Both the position numbers and the translations under genes were made by a program. This document shows, one piece after another, positions 35,092-46,791 of a DNA stretch of 64,000 nucleotides; within the stretch, counting starts at the first letter, position 1; each line of letters opens with the position of its first letter. The notes below the pieces were generated by a model, which saw only the letters and a program-made list of their open reading frames with translations, was not told the DNA's origin and ran no database searches. Source of the DNA: Bombyx mori (taxonomy: Eukaryota; Arthropoda; Insecta; Lepidoptera; Bombycidae); the NCBI RefSeq assembly GCF_030269925.1, contig NC_085109.1, positions 1,240,001-1,304,000 on the forward strand. Reading direction: 5' to 3'.

Positions 35092-35199
35092 AGGCAGCGG
35101 CTTGGCTCTGCCCCTGGCATTGCTGAAGTCCATGGGCGACGGTAACCACTCACCATCAGGTGGCCGTATGCTCGTCCTACAAGGGCAATAAAAAAAAAA
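35092..35199 (+). mobile_element. J-LINE 3' end
   Basis: TAGGCAGCGGCTTGGCTC to GGGCAATAAAAAAAAA. Confidence 0.85.
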
Positions 35200-35242
35200 C
35201 TCGCGAAGGTTACACTTTTAAAATTAAATATGTAACTAAATT

Positions 35243-35340
35243 TTTTTTTTATATCTCTAGATGGATAAACGAGCTCACAGTTCACCTGGTATTAAGTGGT
35301 TACCGGAGCTGTATATCACAATGTGAATCGAACACCCACC
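35243..35340 (-). mobile_element. S1 SINE tail fragment
   Basis: AGATGGATAAACGAGCTCAC, CACCTGGTATTAAGTGG. Confidence 0.6.
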
Positions 35341-35375
35341 TTGAGACGTGGTGTCAAAGACTCAATTATATTGTA

Positions 35376-35583
35376 CTAGCGACCCGCCCTCGCTTCGCTA
35401 CGGAAACATTAAAACACACATGAAACTAAAAAAATAAAATAAAAAAAAATTAAAAAAGTAGCCTATGTTCATCAGGGACAACGTCGGCTTCTAATGGAAA
35501 AAGAATTTTTCAAATCGGTCCAGTAGTTTTGGAGCCTATTCGAAACAAACAAACAAACAAATCTTTCCTCTTTATAATATTTT
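35376..35583 (-). mobile_element. Helitron, non-autonomous, short
   Basis: Same as the 21803-22007 copy: minus-strand 3' end CGGGTCGCTAG|T after GAAGCGAGGGCG-type sequence; the extreme 5' TCTATACT is lost. Confidence 0.65.
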
Positions 35584-36120
35584 ATATATTGTACAACAGC
35601 TCCCACACTTTGAACCTGTAACTCACAATACGACCAGTCGCCAATTGAATGTTTATATTTTTTAAGATTCCATTTCACTGTCTTTTTTTTAAATTTACTA
35701 AGCCTAAACGGAACACAGATTATAAAATTTATATACAAACCATAGATTCCCTTACTTTGAAACTTGCAATAACTGAAATGTCAAAGAGTTAATTAAAGAT
35801 GCTAATTTGTAGTGTTTAAGCGATGCACTTACACAATATTATGTCAAATAATTTTGTATTTATTGTTTTACAGTTTTCTTTGTACAAAAGATTGTTTTTT
35901 TTTTTACTAATCGAGTCTAATAAATTGCACTTTTGAAGTGTCACACCTAAATTTGCATTTTTATTTTATCCAAATTTTACAGGAATTAATTTAATTTATA
36001 GGAACTGGCAGCTTTGAAAAGGAATAAAGATCGCTAGTCATGTTTTGCTTAAAACTCAAACAAGTAGATAAGTTTAAACTAAAAACAAGTTTATTGACAG
36101 TTCTCGAACGATCAAAACCC

Positions 36121-37995
36121 ACTGAAGTAGGAAACCTATGGAAATGAAACGTCAACAAAAAATTCGTGCCAATGTGACGTCATCTGACCACAAAACATGG
36201 CGGTTTTAGTGCTGTACAAAAGATTTCAATGTTATCAGACTTTCTTGAGATCCTATAAAATACGTTTTAATTATTATTTTTGTATGTTTTAAGCATGATA
36301 AAATATGAAATTTTATATAAGCAATCACATTAAATCGATATCAAAGTCAATAATTATTGTACAACCCAAAACCATAGACCTATATAGTAGGGACACGACA
36401 TATTGTTCTATACGTACAATTGCTTATATAAATAGCACCCATTTTGAAGGCACACACATAAACATATATCTATCTCGTTCTTACTCAGCACTTTAACTCG
36501 CAGGAAAACAATATAACAGTATTTCAGTGCGTACATAAAATGAAACATGAATATACGTAAGTGTCTCCGTCTCCGTCTAATGAGGCCGAAAATCCGCCAT
36601 GTTTAGCGCGCCAAATGTCATTGTCACGTCAGTTCGGCCGTCTGTTTTGGGTTGTACATTATTTATTGACTTTGATATCGATTTAATATGATTGCTTATA
36701 TAAAATCTCTTATTTTATCATGCTTAAAACATACAAAAATAATAATTAAGACATATTTTATAGGATCTCAAGAAAGTCGATGCCCCAAAACTATTATCTA
36801 TATATATTTAAATTCATTATGGAGCCCTCATCCGAAAAATCGGACACTATTTTTCGGTCGGAATCTATTGATCATGACACTAATCATAAATTCCTCTTTA
36901 AAATATTTCATCAAAACATATTTAGACATTCTGTTTAGATATTTCGGGAAAAAGGCTACCGACAAAATCTCTTCGGAACTATTTAAATAAAATAGTTTTA
37001 TTCCGCAGTGAGTAAAACACTATTGTAAATTCGTTAAATATTTATTAATTAAGTGATTTTAGAGAGGAAGGCACAAGGAATGACGTTTGTAATTTCATTA
37101 ACGAATAAATGTTCTGTAGGTGTTTTTTTTTATCAGGCGGTCCCTTGATAAGTTTAAAATTTGAATCACTCTCACTTGAGATGAGAGTGATTCCTTCCTT
37201 GAGGTGCACTGCGGTAGTCTGTTACGGACTTTAGCAAAACAATTAAAACAGATTGTAATAGTCTAAGAAAAACACCTACTCAAAATACGATAACATTCAG
37301 CATGCTAGAAATGGGCAGATGGCACGGTACTACGCCATATCTTTATGTTTTACGGCAAACGACAACTTTATAAAATCAGTGTAGCAAATTTTAAAAATCG
37401 TCATATCGTTTACTTGGCAAATTTGAAGCACGAACTCGTCTTAGATTTCACGTAATATCTAAATCACATCATCTTTGCACATAACAATATACTTACTTCC
37501 TATTAAAGTATAAATTCTACAAATACATTCACTCAACAATATTTAAAATAAAATGAGCCAAGAACGTTTATCGATAAAACCTACTAACATTAAAATCTTC
37601 TGGGCAGCACTAAAACCGCCATGTTTTGTGGCCAGATGACGTCACAGTGGCACGAATTTTTGTTGACGTTTCATTTCCATAGGTTTCCTATTTCAGTGCC
37701 CAAAACACACGGCCGAACTGACGTGACAATGACATTTGGTGCGCTCAACATGGCGGATTTTCGGCCTCATTAGACATTTACGTATATTCATGTTTCATTT
37801 TATGTACGCACTGAAATACTGTTATATTGTTTTCCTGCGAGTTAAAGTGCTGAGTAAGAACGAGATGGATATATGTTTATGTGTGTGCCTTCATATATAA
37901 ATAGCACCCATTTTGAAGGCACACATTGCTTATAAGCAATTGTACGTATAGAACAATATGCCGTGTCCCTACTATATAGGTCTATGTCAAAACCA
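36121..37995. repeat. Nested inverted repeats, three arm pairs
   Basis: Outer arms 36121-36214 and 37604-37698 (AGGAAACCTATGGAAATG; ACAAAACATGGCGGTTTTAG). Inner pair 36239-36371 and 36645-36778 (ACTTTCTTGAGATCCTATAA; CGATATCAAAGTCAATAA). Third pair 36371-36653 and 37698-37995 (ATAGACCTATATAGTAGGG; GGCCGAACTGACGTGACAAT). The third unit sits inside the second on one side and directly after the outer arm on the other. No coding sequence. Confidence 0.75.
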
Positions 37996-38351
37996 TAAAA
38001 GTGATTAAAGAATATTCACGGGTTAGAATTTGATCCTAAATCAAGTTTCCATTATTCTGCTAACACTCTGTCTCCCCTCTGAATTATTTGGTGTTGTAAT
38101 TTTTTTCGCAATTTTCTAGGGCCATTAAGTTTGTTAGACAACTTTCTGGGGCCATTGGTAAAAAAGTGGCTCCCGCTAGTCACTAGGTCAGGCTGTAACA
38201 ATATTTGCTCAACTCGCTCGTAAAAGCATTAGTCTGGCAGAAGTAATGTCCCTCAAGACAAAAACAAACTATTTAATTTCATAATGTTCATAGTCTCTTA
38301 ACTAGTACCAAATCTCAATGTTTCATTACACTTAACCTCATTTCCACACAA

Positions 38352-38690
38352 TATGATTGAAGTATTACTGTTGGCCCGGAGGCCTGTCCAGTTTTACCAG
38401 GGCAGGTGGGCGAGCAAGGGCTCAGTCAGGAGGGGTGGGATTTGCTAACAGCTAACCGAGCGCCTCCAAAGGCGACCTAACAATACAAGAATAGCTGCTT
38501 CGCGAATGAATCTACTACCGGATCGTCATCGCGACCCGCTGAGAAGATCCGGCGAGAAACTCAGCGGGCTGATTTAGGTTAGCTTGCATGTCGAACTCTT
38601 TGCCGGGTTCGACGAGTACGGTTACCGGGGTCCCTACTCCTAGTGTTAGAGCTAAAGGTGTCTAATGCAAGGGTTACAAGATCATTCACG
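38352..38690 (-). mobile_element. LINE 'K' solo 3' tail
   Basis: Same sequence as the 3'UTR of the K element at 56030-56410 (GGGCGAGCAAGGGCTCAG, CGAGCGCCTCC, CGACGAGTACGGTTACC). Includes the hairpin CCCGCTGAG/CTCAGCGGG at 38535-38568. Lies about 230 bp beyond the CDK5RAP1 stop. Confidence 0.7.
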
Positions 38691-38776
38691 CAGAAACCAA
38701 ATATTTTTACAGCTCGTCCTTTGTACAGGAAAAATGTGGACAAAAAAAACAACCACAAAAATATTGTGAACAATTT

Positions 38777-38782
38777 TTATTT
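38777..38782 (-). terminator. Candidate polyadenylation signal of CDK5RAP1
   Basis: TTTATT on the plus strand (AATAAA on the minus), about 136 bp past the CDK5RAP1 stop. A U/G-rich tract follows in the minus direction. It lies just before the K-LINE tail at 38352-38690. Confidence 0.45.
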
Positions 38783-38917
38783 ACAACTAGCAACACCTAG
38801 TCGATACTCGCTGCAACTCTGTGATGGCTGTAACGACTCCCGCGCCACCTATAACTCCTCTATAGTTCTGTGTGAACCCTCAATGTGAGCGCCGATGAGA
38901 GCTATACATCAATACAA

Positions 38918-41900
38918 TCACAATTCAATACTGTTTTCCCCCCAAATTCGTTCTCTATAAAATTCCGATAAACTAGTATGGCATAGCGGCACTCCGCTCA
39001 GAACAGAAGATTTTGCCCCCACAATCTTCACGGCAACGTAGTCCCCTATTCTCATGGCCCTCTTCCCCCCATCATCGCTCATAATCTCCCCCACATCAAA
39101 CACGACCTTCATGTAGACCTCGTTCCTGCCGTATAGCTGCCCGGTTTTTTTTACTACACCCTCGACGAGCACTAAGTGAGTGTTGCCAACTTCAGCTTCG
39201 TTCAACGTCTGACTCTTCCGTCGGTATACCTCCAACAGGCGGCCGTGTCTTTCCTTCTTAACGTGATCAGGCACGTCGTCCTCATACCGTCTGTACGCTG
39301 TTGTTTTCTATAAAAATGTTTCACATAATCAGCTGCGAGCTAGTTATATCCTTAAAATACGGTGGTCAATAGGCTTCGGTCAAATCCGGTCAAGCTATAT
39401 TGACGTAATAATATTATCTTATAAATCGATGAACACCGGCTGCATGCACGAAAAAGTGTCACGTTCCCCCTGAGCCTGAGCGTGCAAGCGAGAGCGCCGT
39501 ACAAGCGATAGAGAGGCACGATCGGCCCAAGCGTTAGCTTGTGACGTCATAGCTAGCAGTTCGAATAATTCTGCTGCTGACGTTATCACGTATGACTATC
39601 GTCCGTAAACAGACTTTACAGACTTTTTTTTTATTATTCTGGCAAGCATAATGAGGATATTAACTGAAAGACTGGGTGCCCCGACCCTGGGTAGGATCCC
39701 TGGGACCCTGCCAGGGACGGAGTTGATAGATTTATTTAAATACTTACTAACATAGTTCTTAAGTTATTTGTAATACGAACACACTACGAGACTATGATGT
39801 CTGGAAATAAAAGTATTTTATTTTTATTTTATTTTATTTATTTATTTTATAATCAATTCAGTGTTTAATTGAAATGAGATACTGTTATAATCAAAATAGA
39901 ATAACGACAAGTAATATTTTTAGCGCTAACTTCATTATTATACGCTCGTATACGCCAATTGTCGGTCCACTAACTATTTTTTTTATTGCTTATGCGGGTG
40001 AACGAGCTCACAGCCCACCTGGTGTTAAGTGGTTACCGGAGCCCATAGACATCAACAACGTAAATGCGCCACCCACCTTGAGATATAAGTTCTAAGGTCT
40101 AAGGTTCTAAGGCTGCCCCACCCTTCGAGCCGAAACGCATTACTGCTTCACGGCAGACACAAAACTCCAACAGAAATAGTATTACTAACCATTACCAACA
40201 AATTACCAGACTCATAGACATTTTACCAGACTGACACTAGATGGCGTATGACAATTTAATACAACAGATTTCAATACTTAACTGTCACGTCTTAAAGTCG
40301 ATTATTCAATTTCACTATGAAAACACAACACTATTTTATTAATGTTTGACTTTTTTCCTGCCAAATTTAGCATAGCGGAGATTTTAATCGATATTTAGGA
40401 AATTCCAAAAAATTATGTACTTAAAATCATGCTGTACAAACCTCCCTCATGCTGTACGGAAACAAAAACGCCGTGTTGTAATCCACGAGCTCCATCAGAG
40501 ACAGCGTCTCCTCAAACTCCTCTTCGGTTTCTCCGCAGAACCCACAGATCATATCCGTGGACAGACCGACTTGAAAACCATAATATGAACAAACCAGATC
40601 AATTATATTGAGAGGAGAAAGGGTACTTGCTTTAAGCGAGATTTCACTTAATTAGTCGTCGTAGCCTGAAGGATAAGACGTCCGGTGCCTTTGTATGTAG
40701 CGATGCACCGGTGTTCGAATCCCGCAGGCGGGTACCAATTTTTCTAATGAAATACGTACTCAACAAATGTTCACGATTGACTTCCACGGTGAAGGAATAA
40801 CATCGTGTAATAAAAATAAAAAACGCGCGAAAAATTATAATTTGCGTAATTACTGGTGGTAGGACCTCTGGTGAAATCCGCGCGGATAGGTACAACCACC
40901 TCGCCTATTTCTGCCGTGAAGCAGTAATGCGTTTCGGTTTGAAGGGTGGGGCAGCCGTTGTAACTATACCTGAGACTTTAGAACTTATATCTCAAGATAG
41001 GTGGCGCATTTACGTTGTAGATGCCTATGGGCTCCAGTAACCACTTAACACCAGGTGGGCTGTGAGCTCGTCCACCCATCTAAGCAATTAAAAAATAAAA
41101 AATGAAATGGAACTCTGTACCTAGTATATATAGCCATTTTTTTTCTTTTTTGGCTCCGGCACGATTTGTGCATTAGCCAACGTCAAGTACTAAGATTTTT
41201 ATATTTCGCCGTTTTAATTATTTACAGTTATGAATAATAAAAAACGAAGGAACTGTCCATGTTGGCCATTATTTATATCAGTGTAAGTATAAATTAAATT
41301 AGCAGCGTGGGACAGTATAGATAATTAGGTTGAGAAAGTAATTTGATTAATGTAGTATTTTAATTTAATTTCTGTACTTTGCAAATGATAATAAGAAATG
41401 AAATGAAATGAAGTTGATTAATATTATGAAACATGGCATGAAATGAAATGAAATGAATTGAGATGAGATGATATGGAATGAAATATAATCTTAGTAAAAT
41501 GGTGGTAATTTACTGAGACTTTTAAAGTGAACTTTTTGGAGGACCCCGAGAAGCTGCGTCCAGCGGCTTTGTTTCACACAATTTGCACAATTGTGCACTT
41601 TCACAGATACTAAGCAATTAATAAACCACCATTATTACAAATGTAAACCTGTAGAAACACTAAATAGACAAATAACAAATCACACAACTTTACTCCTCGC
41701 GTTCCCGCCAAAAAGTTCAATATAGGTTATAGAGATCACAAATCAAGACAAGAGTGCAAAGCCTTCATTGTACATTTATAATTGCTACATTTCTGAGCAC
41801 TTTTCATGCAGTCCACTTTTTTCCTCTCTACAGTAAAACTTACCGGCCGGTATGCAGCTCTTGACGTGGTCAACCAGTTCCAAGTAGGCTTCCCTGGTGT

Positions 41901-44671
41901 ACCCTCTCCTCATCCGGTCCAGCACCGCGGTGGAGCCGGACTGCGCTGGCAGATGCAACATCTTGCATATGTTCGGACGCTCCGATATTATCTGTAGCAC
42001 CTACAGGAAGATAATACACGCACCTCAATCCTCAACTCTGGATCCTCTTGAAGCTTTGCTCCAGTGGTTGTTTTAATTCATTCCGATTTGAAGAACAACT
42101 GCTGGAAGTCAAAGGGCTTAAAAACAACTGAGAGGCCCGGGATCATGAAGGTCATCACTTCCTCGTCCGCCCCGGATGAGAACTTTTGCTGTTAGAGACC
42201 ACCCTCCAGACGTAGTGTTTCTATTTGTTCGGATACACCGACACTAAAGAGCTTATAAACACTGAAACCATTGAGGTTTAACTTTATATCATTTTGCCCA
42301 AAATGTAATTAGATGCACTCATATCTACCTCATCTGGAAAGTCTTTGGGGTGTGCGGCAGTGAACCTGATTCGCATTTCAGGATCAACAGAGGACACTTT
42401 ATCCAGCAGATCAGCAAACCTTAAACCGCCTTTCTTATTCTTGTACACTGTTCTGAACCCTGCAGACGTGTATATTTGTACTTTAGATCAGAACTGTTTG
42501 AATATTAACAGCAATATTAACATATTAACAACAATATCATTGGAATTTATGGACATGGAAGCTAATGTATGTTTTTGTTTATTATTAATATTAAATTAAC
42601 GAGTACACAACTAACCTTATGCCAAGTGGTTACTCCCTACTGAACATTTAGTATATATTAATGTATATAGGTATTCCAATAATATTTTTATTAAACTAGA
42701 CACTTTTTAATAATTGGTACTTATTGAAGGTTTCTATGTTAATCACTCGCCTTTAGCAACACTGGTATTAGTTTTTTCAGTAGCCTTGGAAGTGTCTCTG
42801 TAACTATTCACATTTTGACCCAACAGTGTGACCTCCTTGACTCCCTGGTCAGCAAGCTGCCGAACCTCCTCCACAATGGAGTCGACCGGCCTGGACCTTT
42901 CTCTGCCTCTCGTGAATGGCACTATGCAGTATGTGCACATGTTGTCGCATCCGCGCATTATAGAACTGAAAATGTATACAATGTGGGCATATGGTCCACC
43001 TGATGGTGAGTGGTTACCGTCGCCCATGGACGTTAGCAATACCAGGGACAAAGCCAGCCTGCTGCTTACTCTCCACTATGCTACTATCGAAAATGAAACT
43101 ACTTTGACTGATTAAGCTTTAATGAAATTTTTAATATGCATAGCTTGCTCAAATTTCTTTAGGAAACCGCTTTTTATAGGGAGCAACTGTTGTGATACTG
43201 ATCCGTTTTCGGAAACTTATTATTGATAAATATAAAATAAGAGATGCACTGTATTTACAGATTGATAGAATAAATTAACTTACTCACATAAAGGCCGAAA
43301 TGCAATCCTGGTTTAATCTGACCGGCACCACATCAGCATATGTCTCGTCTAATGACAGGAGGACATTGACAGCTGTCTGCCCATTATCAGTCAGGGCCAG
43401 TAGCCGTGGAAGATCTCTGTAGCTATCTGGTCCTGCCACTGAAAAATATTTACGGTGTTTTATTTATGTAATGGATTAATGTATTTCGCCATAAATAATA
43501 TTGCAACTAAGTAATGTTTTACCAAATCCACTACTGCTTAATGTCTCACAATACACATTTCTATCAATCAAAATAGGAGGAGTTACAGAAGTTAGACGAG
43601 AATATCACCAGAGCTACTATCCTACTTCTAACATCTTAATAATAGCAAAACTTAGCCTACAAGAAGATAGTTTTTAAAATAAGAGTTCTTTTCAATGGTA
43701 AGTATTTCAAATGAATATTGTGGAATGTGAGATGGTGAGGTTAGATGTTTATTACTCTTTTGCACAAAATGTAACAGACTAACTGATGAACTTCACAATG
43801 TAGTAGCTTATACACAGGATTGCACTCATGGTATAGTATGATCAATTAAATATAGGTGCTCTAGTTCCAAGAACATAATGTTTTTCATACAATTCTGAAT
43901 AGGTATACACAATGTTACGTTAGTAACTTAATTTATATTAGTGAACACAATTAAACATTTTTGATTAGGGCTTTATATGAGCTTAGACGGGATACCACTT
44001 TATCTTTGTTTTTTTTATTACAAGTGTTTATTCATTCTGGTTTAAAGTGGTGGTGGGTGGTGGGTAATAAACAATACAATGAAAAGTCCATGTGTCAAGG
44101 CAGGTGACAGTATTAATATTGTTAAATTAAAATTATACTAACCAACATCAACAGACTTCTCTTTCTCAATTAATTTCTCTTTCAATCTCTCAGCCATACA
44201 GCCGAGAATACCAATTTTCACTGGCCTATTTTTATTTTTCATTGCTCTACGTTTAAAACCTCGTAAATGATCTAAACGATGCCATATTTTAGTTTCCGCT
44301 CCTTCCCGGATCGCGCACGTCATTACTAGGAAAACATCAGCGTCTTCTTCGTTTTCCGTCTTCTCAAAACCTTCATTTTTTAATATTGACCAAACTATTT
44401 CGGTGTCATTCAAATTCATTTGACATCCGTACACATCGAAGTAAATTTTTCTTTTTTTTGGTATCAGTAAGTTTTGGCGCAAATAGGGAATATATGGTAC
44501 ATCCGTATTAACCGGGTCGACGTTTCCTATGATAAACTCTTTCAATCCGGGACCACTTTTTATTTTATTTTTATAACTAACGCGGTCATTGTTAGTGTAA
44601 CGTTTACAAATTTCTAAAGATTTTTTGTTAGGTAGCCTTGTTAGGCGTTGTATTCGTAGCAAAATATTCAT
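38918..44671 (-). CDS. CDK5RAP1: Mitochondrial tRNA methylthiotransferase CDK5RAP1, 7 exons
   Basis: Minus-strand exons 44671-44143, 43438-43288, 42965-42763, 42459-42329, 42000-41844, 40569-40442, 39307-38918 give 562 residues (vertebrate proteins are about 600). The basic N-terminus ([17 protein letters not shown]) looks like a mitochondrial presequence. The MTTase domain has its three cluster cysteines at C83 (YGCQMNLND), C119 (MTCAIREGA) and C158 ([10 protein letters not shown]). The radical-SAM motif is C233-x3-C237-x2-C240 ([10 protein letters not shown]). Downstream come [19 protein letters not shown] and [12 protein letters not shown], and the last exon encodes the TRAM RNA-binding domain ([10 protein letters not shown]). 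Family knowledge: it adds the 2-methylthio group to i6A37 of mitochondrial tRNAs using two 4Fe-4S clusters and SAM. The exon 3 donor (A|gtgttg at 42762) is weak and was chosen for frame; other boundaries are canonical GT/AG. Introns hold a J-LINE tail, S1 SINEs and an R element. Confidence 0.93.
39420..39632 (-). repeat. Interspersed repeat 'V', copy 2, in CDK5RAP1 last intron
   Basis: Reverse complement of 15625-15915: TGAACACCGGCTGCATGCAC, GAGAGGCACGATCGGCCCAA, CAGTTCGAATAATTCTG. Confidence 0.6.
39976..40157 (-). mobile_element. S1 SINE in CDK5RAP1 intron 6
   Basis: Reverse S1 body with a small duplication (GGTCTAAGGTTCTAAGG), truncated at CACGGCAGACAC. Confidence 0.8.
40655..41097 (+). 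mobile_element. S1 SINE, full length with tRNA-related head
   Basis: Head 40655-40737 has a box A-like TAGCCTGAAGG (40662-40672) and a perfect box B GTTCGAATCC (40713-40722), i.e. an internal pol III promoter, plus an anticodon-arm-like CCGGTGC/GCACCGG. A middle module (AACAAATGTTCACGATTGAC) and the usual S1 body follow, ending TCTAAGCAATTAAAAAAT. Antisense to CDK5RAP1, between exons 6 and 5. Confidence 0.8.
41325..41716 (-). mobile_element. R-family element in CDK5RAP1 intron 5
   Basis: Reverse complement of the R consensus: AAATGAAATGAA-type repeats, then CCTCGCGTTCCCGCCAAAAAG at the 5' end. Confidence 0.75.
42983..43070 (-). mobile_element. J-LINE 3' tail touching the CDK5RAP1 exon 3 acceptor
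   Basis: Minus-strand sequence GGGCGACGGTAACCACTCAC, CATCAGGTGGACCATATGC matches the J tail, cut off before its GGGCAATAAAA end. It stops about 17 bp before the acceptor cattttcag (ending at 42966). Confidence 0.75.
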
Positions 44672-45019
44672 TTCGTGTAAAATTATGTTTGATTTTTTTC
44701 CTGTTTTGTGTGTTTATAAGTAACATTTAATCAACATCTTATGTAGGCACGTACTTAGCATATTATTCTGACTGATTTCGTTTCATAAGTATGTATGTTT
44801 AACTTTAATTAAACTTTCTTTTGGGTGATGCTCAGCTGATTACATGATGACTGATGACATAAAAATAAAAATAGTATAACTTTTTTTTTAATCGATACAT
44901 ATAAACTAGCAAAGAAACCAAAGCCCAGATAATCAATCATTTCTTAACAAAAGCAGAACCACTTTATAAAAATCTTCAATTAATAAAAACATTTTGTTTT
45001 ATGATAGAAAATGATATAG

Positions 45020-45125
45020 AGGGGAGTGGGATGAAGTTTATTTTTTTGAGACTGTTATCAATTGGGATGAAAGTAAAACGAGTTGAAATAAAATAAAGCC
45101 TCAGTAAAATGGTGGTTGTTCTATG
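45020..45125 (-). mobile_element. R-family fragment
   Basis: GCCTCAGTAAAATGGTGGTTG and GGGATGAAAGTA resemble the reversed R middle/3' part; low certainty. Confidence 0.4.
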
Positions 45126-45188
45126 ACACATATGTGTATAAGTTGATTACTGTTCTTAACAACGAAACAAGGTTGTAGTAATGGTAGT

Positions 45189-45242
45189 TGTTGGAGTTTG
45201 AATATGAACGTCATTACGTCAATTCATATTCAAACTCCAACA
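45189..45242. repeat. Perfect 20-bp palindrome with 14-nt loop
   Basis: TGTTGGAGTTTGAATATGAA (45189-45208) and its exact reverse complement (45223-45242). The TTCAAACTCCAACA half also occurs at the 5' side of the E element (about 3766-3779). Confidence 0.75.
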
Positions 45243-45317
45243 CACTCCCTCAATACTTGCATACATTTAACACCCTGTATATAATTTAATACAATATACC
45301 AAAAAATAACACTAACC

Positions 45318-45437
45318 TTTTTTTTTTTTTTTTCGTGTAGAGGGCCGAACCTCCTACGAGGTCCCCGCGCAAAAGGGGCGCGCGGGGTATGTGAGACTCA
45401 ACGATCTGCATGGTGTTGTGAGCAGACCGCGGGCCCA
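45318..45437 (-). mobile_element. GC-rich 'E' element tail
   Basis: Matches 3312-3410: GGGGCGCGCGGGGTATGTGAG, AACGATCTGCATGGTGTTG, with a T run on the left as its reversed A tail. Confidence 0.6.
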
Positions 45438-46791
45438 ACACTAACACTAACCTGACCTTCATAAATGAATTACCTTCCATATCATTGCAGGCAACACTTG
45501 ACACATGTAAGGTTACAGGTTTCGAATATTGGAATTATTTTAAATGTTTAAAACAAACAATTTTCTTATCTTTAGTGAACACAATGACTTCTCATCTAGA
45601 CACGGTCAGAGCAACATCTAAGTTTTATAAAAATAAAATATTATAATGGTGTTGTAATACATGTGTACAAAGTATTTGCAATATAATTATATTAACCATG
45701 AAACAGAATGTTTTTAAATAGCCCCTCACCTACAGAACCCAGTCCCCTCAAATTTAACCGTCCAACATTGCTTCCTAACCTAATACGCATGTTTAAAAAT
45801 TCTAAATGAGCAGTAATATTTAATCAGTGTTATTAATAGTACACGTAGTGTAACACAGTTGAATTTGCTCTCCTAAGATCGTAGGGGTGTCTACCAACTG
45901 TGAACTTTATTTTTATGTTTACAATTACTTTTTGACTTAATCTGACGCTTAGAATTTTAATATATCTAACATTAGGATATTTTTATTAATTTTCGTGCTC
46001 AAGGGCTATAATGTTTTATTCGTCATCAAATAATGTTCTAAATTAGTTACTGTTAAAATAGGTATTTTAATATAAAAGTACTAGAATTCTTAATTTTGTC
46101 TCTGATTCGCGAAGACTAAAGAAAATAATATTTTTTTTTTACAAATCAATCAATATCTTATTATAATAATATTAGCTTTAGTCTACTCGGCGGTGGTACT
46201 TTAAAGACGTGTGTTGGTTTTAGGAAATGTTGTTATGTTCGTTTTTAAACTACTATTTCAAAAGAACACTTATATACTTAATATTTCCAGATTTATCAGG
46301 ACGAAATCAGATTTGTCGAAATATAAATCTAAATTTAGTTTTATTTAATGGGTAAATTGATTGAAAAGAACAACTGGCTTTTAATTACCTCTAGGACCTG
46401 GTGGAAATCTACTGAATTTGCAAATGAATTTACTTTAAAATTAAACGTGAGTAACTAATTACATTCGTGCGTGACTGCGTGAGTAACATTTCGGTATTCG
46501 ATACTAAATGGACTACCCTTTACTCAGTATGAAATGCATACGAATTGCCACAGCTCTAAAAAATATGCCTGAGTGGGGCATAGATAATACACCTAATAGA
46601 GTGGGGCCTTAATTTGCCATAAATAATGAGTGTATTATCTATGTTTGGGGCTACGCAACTCTTTTACTATTTGTGTAATAATAAATTAAGTGTATAATCT
46701 ATGGTGTTAATTTCCTCTTAAATTGTACAAAATATGTGCCTACTAAAGTTAAATTTAGGACTATTGTTACAAAAGTGAAGAAAAAACAAGA

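Larger units (their letters stand above)
44672..46791. other. Head-to-head intergenic region CDK5RAP1 / PCNP
   Basis: About 2.1 kb, mostly AT-rich unique-looking sequence holding the two divergent promoters. It also contains an R-family fragment near 45020-45120, a perfect palindrome (45189-45242) and a truncated GC-rich LINE-like tail (45318-45437). Confidence 0.5.

Noticed and set aside
40655..40737. tRNA gene
   Set aside because: Box A/B are present but the acceptor stem does not close and the sequence continues into an S1 SINE body; it is a SINE head.
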